From contig JBOGIQ010000228.1 in the NCBI GenBank assembly GCA_050742535.1, forward strand, positions 1 through 9,690: a stretch of DNA of 9,690 nt, given 5' to 3'. Below the pieces are notes generated by a model that saw nothing but the letters and a program-made list of their open reading frames with translations, made no database searches and was not told the origin of the DNA. Numbering within the stretch: position 1 is the stretch's first letter; each line of letters opens with the position of its first letter. Both the position numbers and the translations under genes were made by a program. Source of the DNA: Gp6-AA40 sp050742535 (GTDB lineage: Bacteria; Acidobacteriota; Vicinamibacteria; Vicinamibacterales; UBA2999). Shown in pieces: positions 1 through 5,773 of the stretch.

Positions 1-104
1 GCGTTTGCTTCAGGGACACGCTGCCGACGCACCCGTCGTCCAGCGTTATCGCCGAACGAGTCCTGTCGCCTTCTGGCGCACCGGGTTCAAGGAGGAACGA
101 TCAC

Positions 105-842
105 ATGAGGCTCCATCGCACGCTCGTGCTCTTCGCAGTGCTCCCGCTGCTGTCATCACCGGCTTTTGCCCAAACGGGCAACGGCGCACCCAGTGGCGCC
201 CACTACAACCTGAACATCATCGGCATGGCCGCCGAGGACACGGAGGATTGCAAAAGCGCCGAGATGACCGGGTCGAATCGCCACACGATCTTCGTCGACC
301 TGGAATTCACCGATGCGACCCCGAAGCAGCCGGAACCGCTGACATCGTTGAACAAACGCAACAAGATCTACCTGTACGAAGGGCCGTTCAAAGTCCTCGA
401 CGGCAACGCGTGCGATGGCGACGAAGCCGAGTTCCAGCTTCCGGCGCAGGATTGCGCCACGTTGACGCTCACCGATGTTGCCGATTGCACCTATGACGTG
501 TTCATTCGCGGCCTCGGCAGCCCAAAGGGCGAGCCCAGCGCGGTGGTGACGACGTGCGGCATCGACGACGCCGGCACGCCGGGGGACAAGAGTGACGACA
601 CCTACCAGTGCTCGGTCGAGTCGGTGACGGTCACTCGATCGAAAGGCAAGAGCTCCTTCCAGAACGTCACCAGGCAGCTGACCACGATGTGCATCGACAC
701 GCTTGTCGACGGCAGCTTCGACGGTCAGTGCGACGAGCGCATCACGCTGTTCGACGACGAGTTCTACCAGTACTTCTGGGACTACGACAACAGGGGGCTT
801 CGGCTCGCGCAGCTCCGCTTCTATGTGAATGAAGAGGACTAG
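105..842 (+). CDS. Secreted eight-cysteine protein, function unknown
   Basis: A 245-residue exported protein of unknown function. Residues 1-22 form a clear Sec signal peptide (basic MRLHR, hydrophobic core, cleavage probably after AFA at 22). The mature part has eight cysteines (C49, C103, C117, C128, C151, C169, C196, C209), an even number that would suit disulfide bonding outside the cytoplasm, and is rich in Asp, Glu and Thr. From memory, the opening YNLNIIG, the EMTGSNRHTIFV stretch and the aromatic C-terminus (FYQYFWDYDNRGLRLAQLRFY) resemble a recurrent uncharacterised family of secreted bacterial proteins; no function is known to me. The ATG at 105 is well supported by AAGGAGG at 89-95, nine bases upstream. 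A strong stem-loop follows the stop codon. Bases 1-104 hold nothing else that I can support. Confidence 0.82.
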   Translation: MRLHRTLVLFAVLPLLSSPAFAQTGNGAPSGAHYNLNIIGMAAEDTEDCKSAEMTGSNRHTIFVDLEFTDATPKQPEPLTSLNKRNKIYLYEGPFKVLDGNACDGDEAEFQLPAQDCATLTLTDVADCTYDVFIRGLGSPKGEPSAVVTTCGIDDAGTPGDKSDDTYQCSVESVTVTRSKGKSSFQNVTRQLTTMCIDTLVDGSFDGQCDERITLFDDEFYQYFWDYDNRGLRLAQLRFYVNEED

Positions 843-849
843 TTGACCC

Positions 850-885
850 GATGCGGCGTGGGGCGTTGACGCCCTGCGCCGCGTC
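850..885 (+). terminator. Very stable 16-bp stem-loop between two genes
   Basis: The left arm 850-865 pairs with 870-885 around a TTGA loop. All 16 positions pair in RNA, three of them as G-U wobbles, and most of the rest are G-C. It begins eight bases after the stop codon of the eight-cysteine protein and ends 18 bases before the start of the next gene. No T-tract follows, so it is not a classical intrinsic terminator; in GC-rich genomes such hairpins may terminate or attenuate transcription, or protect the upstream mRNA end. The structure is seen directly; its role is inferred. Confidence 0.5.
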
Positions 886-903
886 CACCGAGGCACTTAT
901 TGC

Positions 904-1917
904 ATGGTCGTGCGTCTTGCCGTTTCTCTCGTTCTCTGCCTGAGTGCTGCGCTTCACGCCCAGGCGCCCGCGATCACGGAGCCGCCCTCGTCATTCGAGT
1001 TCGGGACGGTGACCCAGGGCACGCTCGTCACACACATCTTCGTGCTTCGTAACCCGTCTGCGGCGCCACTTCGCATCCTCGGCGTCAACCTGTCGCCGGG
1101 ACTGCGCATCTCCGGCTTTCCCGCGCAGGTCGGGCCGAATCAACAAATCGATCTGCCGGTTTCCTTCAGCACGTCCGGAATGCGAGGACCGTACTCGGGC
1201 GAGCTCACGCTCCGACTCGACGATCCAGGCAGACCGGAGGCGGTCTTCACGCTGGCCGGCATTGTTGCGCCCGCGATCGAGTTTCGGCCGTACGCGGCGT
1301 TCTTCGTGACCGGCGATCGTCAGACGCCCGCGCTCGCGTCAATCGAGATCGTCAATCATCAGGACGCGCCGCTTCGCATCATTCGTCTTGAATATCCGGG
1401 CGAACGGTTTGACGCGCGCCTCGAATCCGTCGAGGACGGCAGGAGATATCGTCTGAGCATCACGCTGCGCACCGACGCCGCCGCAGGTGTGCGCGAGGAC
1501 GTCATCCAGCTGCATGCGGACGATGGCCGCATCCTCCGCGTCGCAGCGAACACGAGGCTGCGCGAGCGCGTGTACACGTTCCCGGCTGAAGTGGATCTCG
1601 GAACGATCCCGCACGCGTTGCTCGACGATGACGGCGGCGACCTGCCGGCGCAAACGCTGATGGTCTATCAAGTTGGCGGAGGAGACTTCCAGGCCAGATT
1701 CACGACCGACGTCAAGGCTCTGGCGATCGCGTCGGAGCGCGGGCCGAAGGGCGATCGCTGGCAGGCAACCATCACGCTGGAGCGATCGGCGACAGCCGCC
1801 GGTCCGATCCAGGGCCACATCGTCATCGAGACGAACGACCCCGAGTTCCCGCGGCTCGTCGTGCCCGTGAAGGGTTCCGTGCTGGAGCGCCAGGCCGGGC
1901 CTAATCTTAGAAAGTGA
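904..1917 (+). CDS. Secreted multi-domain Ig-like (DUF1573/ASH-type) protein
   Basis: A 337-residue exported protein. Residues 1-20 are a signal peptide (VVRLAVSLVLCLSAALHAQ), with no convincing lipobox. The mature chain looks like three successive Ig-like beta-sandwich units, about 28-120, 125-214 and 218-330. The first carries the DUF1573-like signature (SFEFGTVTQGTLVTHIFVLRN followed by PLRILGV), the second has VNHQDAPLRIIRLEYPG, and the third ends with the characteristic IETNDPEFPRLVVPVKGSV. Such domains are usually structural or protein-binding parts of envelope proteins; no catalytic residues are apparent, and the biological role is unknown. The ATG at 904 has a modest GAGG ten bases upstream (890-893). 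The gene follows the eight-cysteine gene by 61 bp and may be co-transcribed, subject to the intervening hairpin. Its last 11 bases overlap the convergent gene on the other strand. Confidence 0.82.
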   Translation: MVVRLAVSLVLCLSAALHAQAPAITEPPSSFEFGTVTQGTLVTHIFVLRNPSAAPLRILGVNLSPGLRISGFPAQVGPNQQIDLPVSFSTSGMRGPYSGELTLRLDDPGRPEAVFTLAGIVAPAIEFRPYAAFFVTGDRQTPALASIEIVNHQDAPLRIIRLEYPGERFDARLESVEDGRRYRLSITLRTDAAAGVREDVIQLHADDGRILRVAANTRLRERVYTFPAEVDLGTIPHALLDDDGGDLPAQTLMVYQVGGGDFQARFTTDVKALAIASERGPKGDRWQATITLERSATAAGPIQGHIVIETNDPEFPRLVVPVKGSVLERQAGPNLRK

Positions 1918-2677
1918 CTTGCCGGACGATCGAGTGCGAGCGATCGCGCGTCGGGAACACCCCTTCGATGAACGCGGGGCTCCGGTAGCCTGATTGCCCT
2001 CCGAAGCCGACGCCGAGCGTCACCGTCGCGCGGACGCGGTAGGCGCGGTTAAGCGCGAATCCGGCGAGCCGCTGTCTGACGTCGGCCTGCCTGACGTAGA
2101 GATTCAGGTTGCTCGTCGCGTCGATGTAATACCCGTTCGTATGGAGCAGCGTGGCTGCGCCCGCGGTCTCCGGAAGGATCTCGAACGTCAGCGTGTAGCC
2201 GTGCGCGAAGGTGCCGGTGAATGACGGGATGATGTCGATGTCGCGGCCGTTGCCGTTTCGTTCGACGTGAAAGTCGCGCAGCTTGATCCCGCCAGCCGCG
2301 TACTCGAGTTTCAACGCCTCCAGCTCCAAACGATCCTTCGCCACGCCGTCCGCAACGAGCTGACGGCAGCGTGCCGCGGTGTATCCCCAGCTCGAACTGA
2401 ACAGCGACCACCGCCGTCGCACCTGCGCGCACAGCGCCGCATCGCGATAGGTGACCGCCGCTTCCTGGAAGCACTTCGATCGCACGTAAAAGGACCGGTA
2501 TCCGTCTGGATTGAAGGCCAGACCGCTCTGCGATTCAGAACGGTCGATCGCTTCACACGCCTTGACGGCCTTGGAATGCCACTCGGCGTAATCGAACGCG
2601 AACGCGGCGGAGGGCGCCAGCAAGCCAAACAGGGCGCTGCACACAACGACAATGCGCGTATGTCGCGGGTTGGCCAT
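1907..2677 (-). CDS. Secreted four-cysteine protein, function unknown
   Basis: A 256-residue exported protein that I do not recognise. From the ATG at 2677 it has a good signal peptide (MANPRHTR, hydrophobic VVVCSALFGLLAPSAAFA, cleavage near residue 27). The mature N-terminal half (about 28-125) looks helical and holds four cysteines (C41, C69, C83, C104) in a C...KCFQEAAVTYRDAALC...ARC arrangement that could make two disulfides. The C-terminal half (about 130-256) alternates polar and hydrophobic residues and looks like a beta-sandwich. The open frame extends upstream to a GTG at 2785, but that would bury the signal peptide and run into the divergent peptidase gene, so I prefer 2677; a GTG at 2686 is also possible. 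No convincing Shine-Dalgarno sequence precedes either. It converges on and overlaps the Ig-like gene and diverges from the M28 peptidase gene. Confidence 0.78.
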   Translation of the reverse strand: MANPRHTRIVVVCSALFGLLAPSAAFAFDYAEWHSKAVKACEAIDRSESQSGLAFNPDGYRSFYVRSKCFQEAAVTYRDAALCAQVRRRWSLFSSSWGYTAARCRQLVADGVAKDRLELEALKLEYAAGGIKLRDFHVERNGNGRDIDIIPSFTGTFAHGYTLTFEILPETAGAATLLHTNGYYIDATSNLNLYVRQADVRQRLAGFALNRAYRVRATVTLGVGFGGQSGYRSPAFIEGVFPTRDRSHSIVRQVTF

Positions 2678-2681
2678 CGCG

Positions 2682-2742
2682 TTCACGTGGGAGATTTTAG
2701 CAACCGTGCCGGATATACCGCCCTGTATTCTTCTCACGTGAA
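2682..2742. promoter_or_regulatory. Paired inverted CACGTG sites in divergent intergenic region
   Basis: TTCACGTGGG at 2682-2691 and CTCACGTGAA at 2733-2742 are inverted copies of one 10-base site (9 of 10 identical when the second is read on the minus strand). Each is centred on the palindrome CACGTG, with 51 bp between corresponding positions. They occupy the two ends of the 90-bp gap between the divergent secreted-protein gene (start 2677) and the M28 peptidase gene (start 2768), where the promoters of both must lie. A dimeric repressor or activator controlling both genes is an inference. A TAAAAT on the minus strand near 2695-2700 could be a -10 element for the leftward gene, but I see no matching -35. 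Confidence 0.35.
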
Positions 2743-2767
2743 GTTGTTCACACCAGCGGATTAGCCG

Positions 2768-3622
2768 ATGCGACCGTCGCGCCACGCACTCCTCGCTGCC
2801 GGCCTGCTGCTGTGCCTGGTTTCCGTTGCGCCGGCGCAGGACACGGCGCGGATCGCGAAGTCGCTGGAGGCCATCACCGAGGCTCGCGATAACAACGCGC
2901 GCCGCGAGGCGATTGTCGGCCAGCTACGCATCTTAGGCGTCGAACCAGTTGTCGAAGCGTTCGGCGAGGGCCGCGGCTCCGGCGCGAATGTGGTGGTGAC
3001 GCTGCCGGGAAGCGGGCCGAAAACGATCCTCGTCGGTGCGCACCTGGATCGCGTCAATGTCGGACGCGGGGCCGTTGACAACGGCGCGGCGTGTGCGGCG
3101 CTCATCGAGTTGATTGCCGCGTTCACAGCGGCGCCCCTCGAGCATTCGACGCTGCAGATCGTGTTCTTCGACCGCGAGGAAGCAGGGCTGCTCGGCTCGC
3201 GGGCATTCTTTGCCGCCGGGCACCGCGTCGATTACGCGGTCAACATGGACATCTTCGCCTACGGCGATGCCATCTTTGCCACGGCGTTGCACCCTGACGG
3301 CGTGCTCCTCCGCACCCTGCGCGCCGTGAGCAAGGAGCGCGGAATGCCGCTGCGCGATGTTCCCCGTGCGAGTTATCCCAACAGCGACCACGTGGCCATG
3401 ATGAACGCGGGAATCGAAACACTTGGTCTGGCGTTGCTCGATCCAGCCGATATCTCCGCTATTGTGGCGATGAGAGGCGGGCTGACGCTCGGCAGAGGCC
3501 CCCGGATTCTGACGATCATTCACTCGCCGAATGACACCCTTGCCGAAGTGCGTCCTGATCAGATGTCGCGTGGAATCGCGCTGGTCGAGCGGTTGATTCG
3601 AAACGTCGACAGCGAATCGTAG
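2768..3622 (+). CDS. Secreted M28-family zinc metallopeptidase
   Basis: A 284-residue member of peptidase family M28 (the aminopeptidase Y/S, glutaminyl cyclase-like fold), which normally removes N-terminal residues from peptides using two zinc ions. The ligand set reads in order: H92 in GAHLD, D104 in AVDNGAA, the pair E137-E138 in FDREEAG (general base and ligand), D161 in NMDIFAYG and H252 in IHSPND. The family's SDH motif is present at 206-208. Residues 1-23 are a signal peptide ending APA, so the enzyme acts in the periplasm or outside the cell. At 284 residues it is a catalytic domain with little added. The start at 2768 has only a weak GCGGA upstream. Its stop codon lies inside the first copy of a 14-base direct repeat (3617-3646). 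Substrate specificity cannot be read from the sequence. Confidence 0.93.
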   Translation: MRPSRHALLAAGLLLCLVSVAPAQDTARIAKSLEAITEARDNNARREAIVGQLRILGVEPVVEAFGEGRGSGANVVVTLPGSGPKTILVGAHLDRVNVGRGAVDNGAACAALIELIAAFTAAPLEHSTLQIVFFDREEAGLLGSRAFFAAGHRVDYAVNMDIFAYGDAIFATALHPDGVLLRTLRAVSKERGMPLRDVPRASYPNSDHVAMMNAGIETLGLALLDPADISAIVAMRGGLTLGRGPRILTIIHSPNDTLAEVRPDQMSRGIALVERLIRNVDSES

Positions 3623-3646
3623 TGTCCGCCCGTCGTAGTGTCCGCC
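3617..3646 (+). repeat. 14-base direct repeat overlapping a stop codon
   Basis: TCGTAGTGTCCGCC occurs exactly twice, at 3617-3630 and 3633-3646, a 16-base period. The first copy supplies the TAG stop codon (3620-3622) of the M28 peptidase, so the repeat reaches into the coding end. The core CGTAGTGTCCG also occurs on the minus strand in the two palindromic units at 4523-4581, so these belong to one repeat family. Confidence 0.8.
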
Positions 3647-3690
3647 TTCCTTGTCCGCCGTAGCGCTATGCGCGGAGGCGGAAGGCGGAC
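3640..3690. repeat. Palindromic repeat / stem-loop between convergent genes
   Basis: GTCCGCCTTCC at 3640-3650 pairs perfectly with GGAAGGCGGAC at 3680-3690 (11 bp), and inside it TCCGC (3654-3658) pairs with GCGGA (3672-3676). It lies between the convergent M28 peptidase (stop 3622) and TIGR03435 (stop 3700) genes, where it could end or protect both transcripts. It shares TTGTCCGCC and GCGGAGGCGGA with the palindrome at 5397-5419, which marks it as a member of a dispersed REP-like family. Confidence 0.75.
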
Positions 3691-3699
3691 CCGCCTCGC

Positions 3700-4476
3700 T
3701 TAATTCTCCGTGGGCTTCTCGACGGACTCGACTACCAGCACGTCGACCTGACCGCGTGTCCGTTCCACCTTCAGGCCCAGCTGCTCGCGAAGCGCCGTCA
3801 CAAATGACGGCAGGTCCGGATTGGCGGAGTTGGGATCCGGGAGATCCGGGCCGAAGTAGATGTTGTAGCGCCACTGGCCGGCCAGGCCGGTCTTGTCCTT
3901 CACGATCGCTTGCAGCCGTGCGGCCGCAAGACCGGCCACGTTGCTCATAGGCGCACAGGCTCCCGCCGCAACGGCGCCTCCGCGCGGAGCCGTGAACGGC
4001 TTCTGCGGCGTCGAGACACCACCGGTATCGTCCTTGTTCGAGCAGTCGTGCAGGTTGGGTCCGACGCGGCCGTCGTCGCGCGCCAGCGTCATTTCGAACA
4101 GCGGCATCTCCCGCTGTTCATTACGAAGGCGCAGCGTGAATCGCTCCTCCAGCAGCGCTCTCAGCATGCGCGCGAGCTGACTGCCATTCGCTTCGGGTGC
4201 CGCTTTCGCGACGATGTCGAAGCGATCGTTGCGGACCCAGTCGGGCCCGCCGATGACCTGCGCTTCGGTGACGTTGTACGCCATCAGCATCAGGCGCACC
4301 AGCGAGAAATTCGTCGCCGTGAAATTGCCGCCTGGCTTGATGTTCACGTTGCTGGACCCCGACCCGGAAACGTTCTGGCGTACCGAGGCGACCTCGAACG
4401 CTGGGTTCTGCTCCTGACCGCCGAGCGCGGCCGCGCCCCAGATACTCACAGCGAGGACGATGAGCGCACGCGGCAT
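3700..4476 (-). CDS. TIGR03435-family exported protein (Acidobacteria type)
   Basis: A 258-residue member of the TIGR03435 family, an uncharacterised soil-associated family that is strongly expanded in Acidobacteriota such as Solibacter. The diagnostic sequence is all present: FEVASVRQN near residue 28, TATNFSLVRLMLMAYNV, GGPDWVRNDRFDIVAKA, LRALLEERFTLRLRNEQREMPLFEM, DKTGLAGQWRYNIYF, and the C-terminal LREQLGLKVERTRGQVDVLVVESVEKP. Residues 1-20 look like a signal peptide ending AALGG. No biochemical function is established for the family; some relatives are fused to BlaR1-like membrane peptidases, but this one stands alone. I chose the ATG at 4476 because GAGGTG sits at a proper distance; the in-frame GTG at 4482 is overlapped by that site. 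The gene is last in a leftward series of four and is flanked by inverted copies of the CGTAGTGTCCG repeat family. Confidence 0.93.
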   Translation of the reverse strand: MPRALIVLAVSIWGAAALGGQEQNPAFEVASVRQNVSGSGSSNVNIKPGGNFTATNFSLVRLMLMAYNVTEAQVIGGPDWVRNDRFDIVAKAAPEANGSQLARMLRALLEERFTLRLRNEQREMPLFEMTLARDDGRVGPNLHDCSNKDDTGGVSTPQKPFTAPRGGAVAAGACAPMSNVAGLAAARLQAIVKDKTGLAGQWRYNIYFGPDLPDPNSANPDLPSFVTALREQLGLKVERTRGQVDVLVVESVEKPTEN

Positions 4477-4479
4477 GGT

Positions 4480-4485
4480 CACCTC
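4480..4485 (-). promoter_or_regulatory. Ribosome binding site deciding the TIGR03435 start
   Basis: Read on the minus strand, AAAGAGGTGACCATG gives GAGGTG, a six-base match to the anti-Shine-Dalgarno, with suitable spacing to the ATG at 4476. The alternative GTG start at 4482 falls within this site, so the ATG is favoured. Confidence 0.6.
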
Positions 4486-4522
4486 TTTCGGGCGGATTCT
4501 ACAGCCGTCTGCGGTCCTGGTG

Positions 4523-4581
4523 GGTCCGGCTAAAGCCGGACACTACGTATGAGCGGTCCGGCTGAAGCCGGACACTACGTA
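4523..4581. repeat. Two tandem 27-base palindromic (REP-like) units
   Basis: Units at 4523-4549 and 4555-4581 differ at one base in 27 and lie 32 bases apart. Each holds GTCCGGCT-NA-AGCCGGAC, an 8-bp inverted repeat, followed by ACTACGTA. They fill the gap between the stop of the MpaB-like gene (4584, only two bases beyond the second unit) and the start of the TIGR03435 gene. On the minus strand each reads CGTAGTGTCCG-GCTT, matching the core of the plus-strand repeats at 3617-3646. The 17 bases 4557-4573 recur exactly at 5741-5757. Such elements may form mRNA hairpins that uncouple expression of neighbouring genes. Confidence 0.88.
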
Positions 4582-4583
4582 AA

Positions 4584-5360
4584 TCAGGCGCGAGACTCGG
4601 GCCAGAGCGCAACGACGTCGGGCAGCGACTGTCTGACCCGGCGCAGACGCAAGACGGTGCGTTCGAAGCGGCGCTGATCGATGTCGTTCCACGCAAGACG
4701 GTACTCGCGGCGGATTTGTGCGGGCAGAAGGCCGACCGCAACCAGCCGATTCCACGACGCGAGCAGTGGAAGCAGTCGTGAAAACCGCGGCGCGAGCACG
4801 GCTATCGACAGTTCGTGCGCCTGGCTGCCAACCGCGAGTACGTCCGACGCGTACATGCGAGCCAGCTGATCGGATGCGTGTGCCCAGGTGACCGGCACGT
4901 CGGCGGGTCGCGCGCCGAGCGCGATAGCGACCCACGCGCTTTCGGCGCAGTAGCTGTCACGCTCCCGATCGCTCACCGGGCCGACGAACAGCTCGTACGC
5001 CAGCGGAATCGACTCGAGCAGCGTGAGATGCACCCACAGCACGAGCGCAGGATCTTCGGCAGAGTAGGCGGAGCCGGCGGGGAACATGCCGACCGACTCG
5101 CGCAGCTGGCCGTTCACGCGGGTGTGAATCGTACGGATGCCGTGCAGCGCGTGTTCGCGCTCGGCGTCCGTGCCGAACGACAGCGCGAGCATCGCGCGGA
5201 TGGTCGAGTGCAGCCGCGAGGCGGCCGCCCACGGCGTCGCGCGAAAGCTGCTGTGGTCATAGACCCCCGCCGCGATCAGCGGGTGCGCGAGCTGCAGAAG
5301 GATGGCGCGCGTCCACCCGAGGAGGACGAGGCGTTCGGCGTTCAGGCGCTGCGCGACTAT
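4584..5360 (-). CDS. MpaB/DUF2236 oxygenase-like protein with non-canonical start
   Basis: About 258 residues resembling the ER-bound oxygenase MpaB / DUF2236 / latex-clearing (rubber oxygenase) catalytic domain, several members of which bind b-type heme. Family-like features, numbered from an ATA at 5360, are LLQLAHPLIAAGVYDHSSF (H26, H36), IRTIHTRVNG (H79), EDPALVLWVHLTLLESIPLAYE (H111) and SYCAESAWVAIALGARPADVP (E140). No signal peptide is seen. The first ATG in frame is at 5192 (residue 57), which would remove the conserved AHP...HSSF block. Between it and the upstream stop at 5406-5408 there is no ATG, GTG or TTG. The conserved reading starts at about 5345-5360, where AAGGA (5367-5371) lies six bases ahead of an ATA that overlaps the TAG stop of the zinc-ribbon gene. 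I therefore infer a non-AUG start, or a base change or sequencing error; a conservative annotation would be 4584-5192. The substrate is unknown. Confidence 0.8.
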   Translation of the reverse strand: MVAQRLNAERLVLLGWTRAILLQLAHPLIAAGVYDHSSFRATPWAAASRLHSTIRAMLALSFGTDAEREHALHGIRTIHTRVNGQLRESVGMFPAGSAYSAEDPALVLWVHLTLLESIPLAYELFVGPVSDRERDSYCAESAWVAIALGARPADVPVTWAHASDQLARMYASDVLAVGSQAHELSIAVLAPRFSRLLPLLASWNRLVAVGLLPAQIRREYRLAWNDIDQRRFERTVLRLRRVRQSLPDVVALWPESRA

Positions 5361-5704
5361 TGCCGATCCTTCTCGGCGCGGCTCGCGCCGCCGGCTTTGT
5401 CCGCCTCAGCGGAGGCGGATTTCCATAACCAGCCGGCAATGCCGACCAGTGCCAGACCCATAGCGCCCTGACGAGCGAGCTGCCAGCCGCGGCCGTTGGG
5501 CTTCTGTCCGGTATCGAGCAGTGTGCGATACGCCTGCAGTTCTTCCGGGCGGGACGGTTCGACCACCCGGGGCCGCTCGCGCCGCTCGGGTGCGGGCACC
5601 CAGCGAGTCACGAACGCAAACGATTCAGACGCGCAGACAGGGCACTGCGGCGCGTCATGGACTTCCTCGCAGTCGAGACAGAGTCGTGCATTCCGGAGTT
5701 GCAT
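5357..5704 (-). CDS. Zinc-ribbon protein with C-terminal membrane anchor
   Basis: A 115-residue protein of unknown role. Residues 9-24 carry a CxxC...CxxC zinc ribbon (C9, C12, C21, C24, in CLDC and CPVC), similar to short rubredoxin- or RanBP-like ribbons. A linker rich in Arg, Pro and Glu (about 35-75) leads to one hydrophobic segment (about 78-94, QGAMGLALVGIAGWLW) that could anchor the protein in the inner membrane with the ribbon in the cytoplasm. The tail after it (95-115) is polar and Ala-rich, and residues 96-102 are encoded by a palindromic repeat of the same family as the intergenic ones. I chose the ATG at 5704 over an in-frame TTG at 5740, which overlaps a palindromic repeat. An AGG lies five bases upstream. 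Its stop overlaps the presumed start of the MpaB-like gene, suggesting translational coupling. Confidence 0.8.
   Translation of the reverse strand: MQLRNARLCLDCEEVHDAPQCPVCASESFAFVTRWVPAPERRERPRVVEPSRPEELQAYRTLLDTGQKPNGRGWQLARQGAMGLALVGIAGWLWKSASAEADKAGGASRAEKDRQ
5367..5371 (-). promoter_or_regulatory. Possible ribosome binding site for the MpaB-like gene
   Basis: On the minus strand the zinc-ribbon gene ends AAGGATCGGCAATAG. AAGGA lies six bases upstream of ATA, and the ATA shares two bases with the TAG stop (ATAG), as in ordinary ATGA overlaps. This is the main evidence for placing the MpaB-like start at 5360 despite the lack of a standard start codon. Confidence 0.4.
5397..5419. repeat. 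Palindromic repeat inside the zinc-ribbon coding sequence
   Basis: TCCGCCTCAGCGGAGGCGGA at 5400-5419 is an 8-bp inverted repeat around AGCG. With the preceding TTG it shares TTGTCCGCC and GCGGAGGCGGA with the intergenic hairpin at 3640-3690. It is translated in frame on the minus strand as SASAEAD in the tail of the zinc-ribbon protein. Confidence 0.75.
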
Positions 5705-5740
5705 AGGACCTGTACCGAGTTTACCGGAACGCACCGGCAA

Positions 5741-5757
5741 TCCGGCTGAAGCCGGAC
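5741..5757. repeat. Palindromic REP-like unit, third copy
   Basis: TCCGGCTGAAGCCGGAC is identical over 17 bases to 4557-4573. It lies in the 69-bp gap between the end of the paraoxonase-like gene (stop at 5774-5776) and the start of the zinc-ribbon gene (5704). It is followed by TCCACGC rather than ACTACGTA, so it is a variant of the unit at 4523-4581. A hairpin here would separate the two genes at the mRNA level. Confidence 0.75.
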
Positions 5758-5773
5758 TCCACGCCGCGCTCGA

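Noticed and set aside
1..104. Open frame starting at base 5 that runs over the first gene
   Set aside because: It is out of frame with the well-supported gene at 105 and has an Arg/His-rich shadow composition.
2933..3874. Long open frame antisense to the M28 peptidase (313 residues)
   Set aside because: It is a GC-rich shadow: Arg/Gly/His-rich with no domain, and it crosses the repeat region and the end of the TIGR03435 gene. The sense frame carries all the zinc ligands.
3617..4581. The TIGR03435 block as an insertion sequence
   Set aside because: There is no transposase or recognisable target-site duplication. The flanking copies behave more like REP units, so it is listed only as a repeat arrangement.
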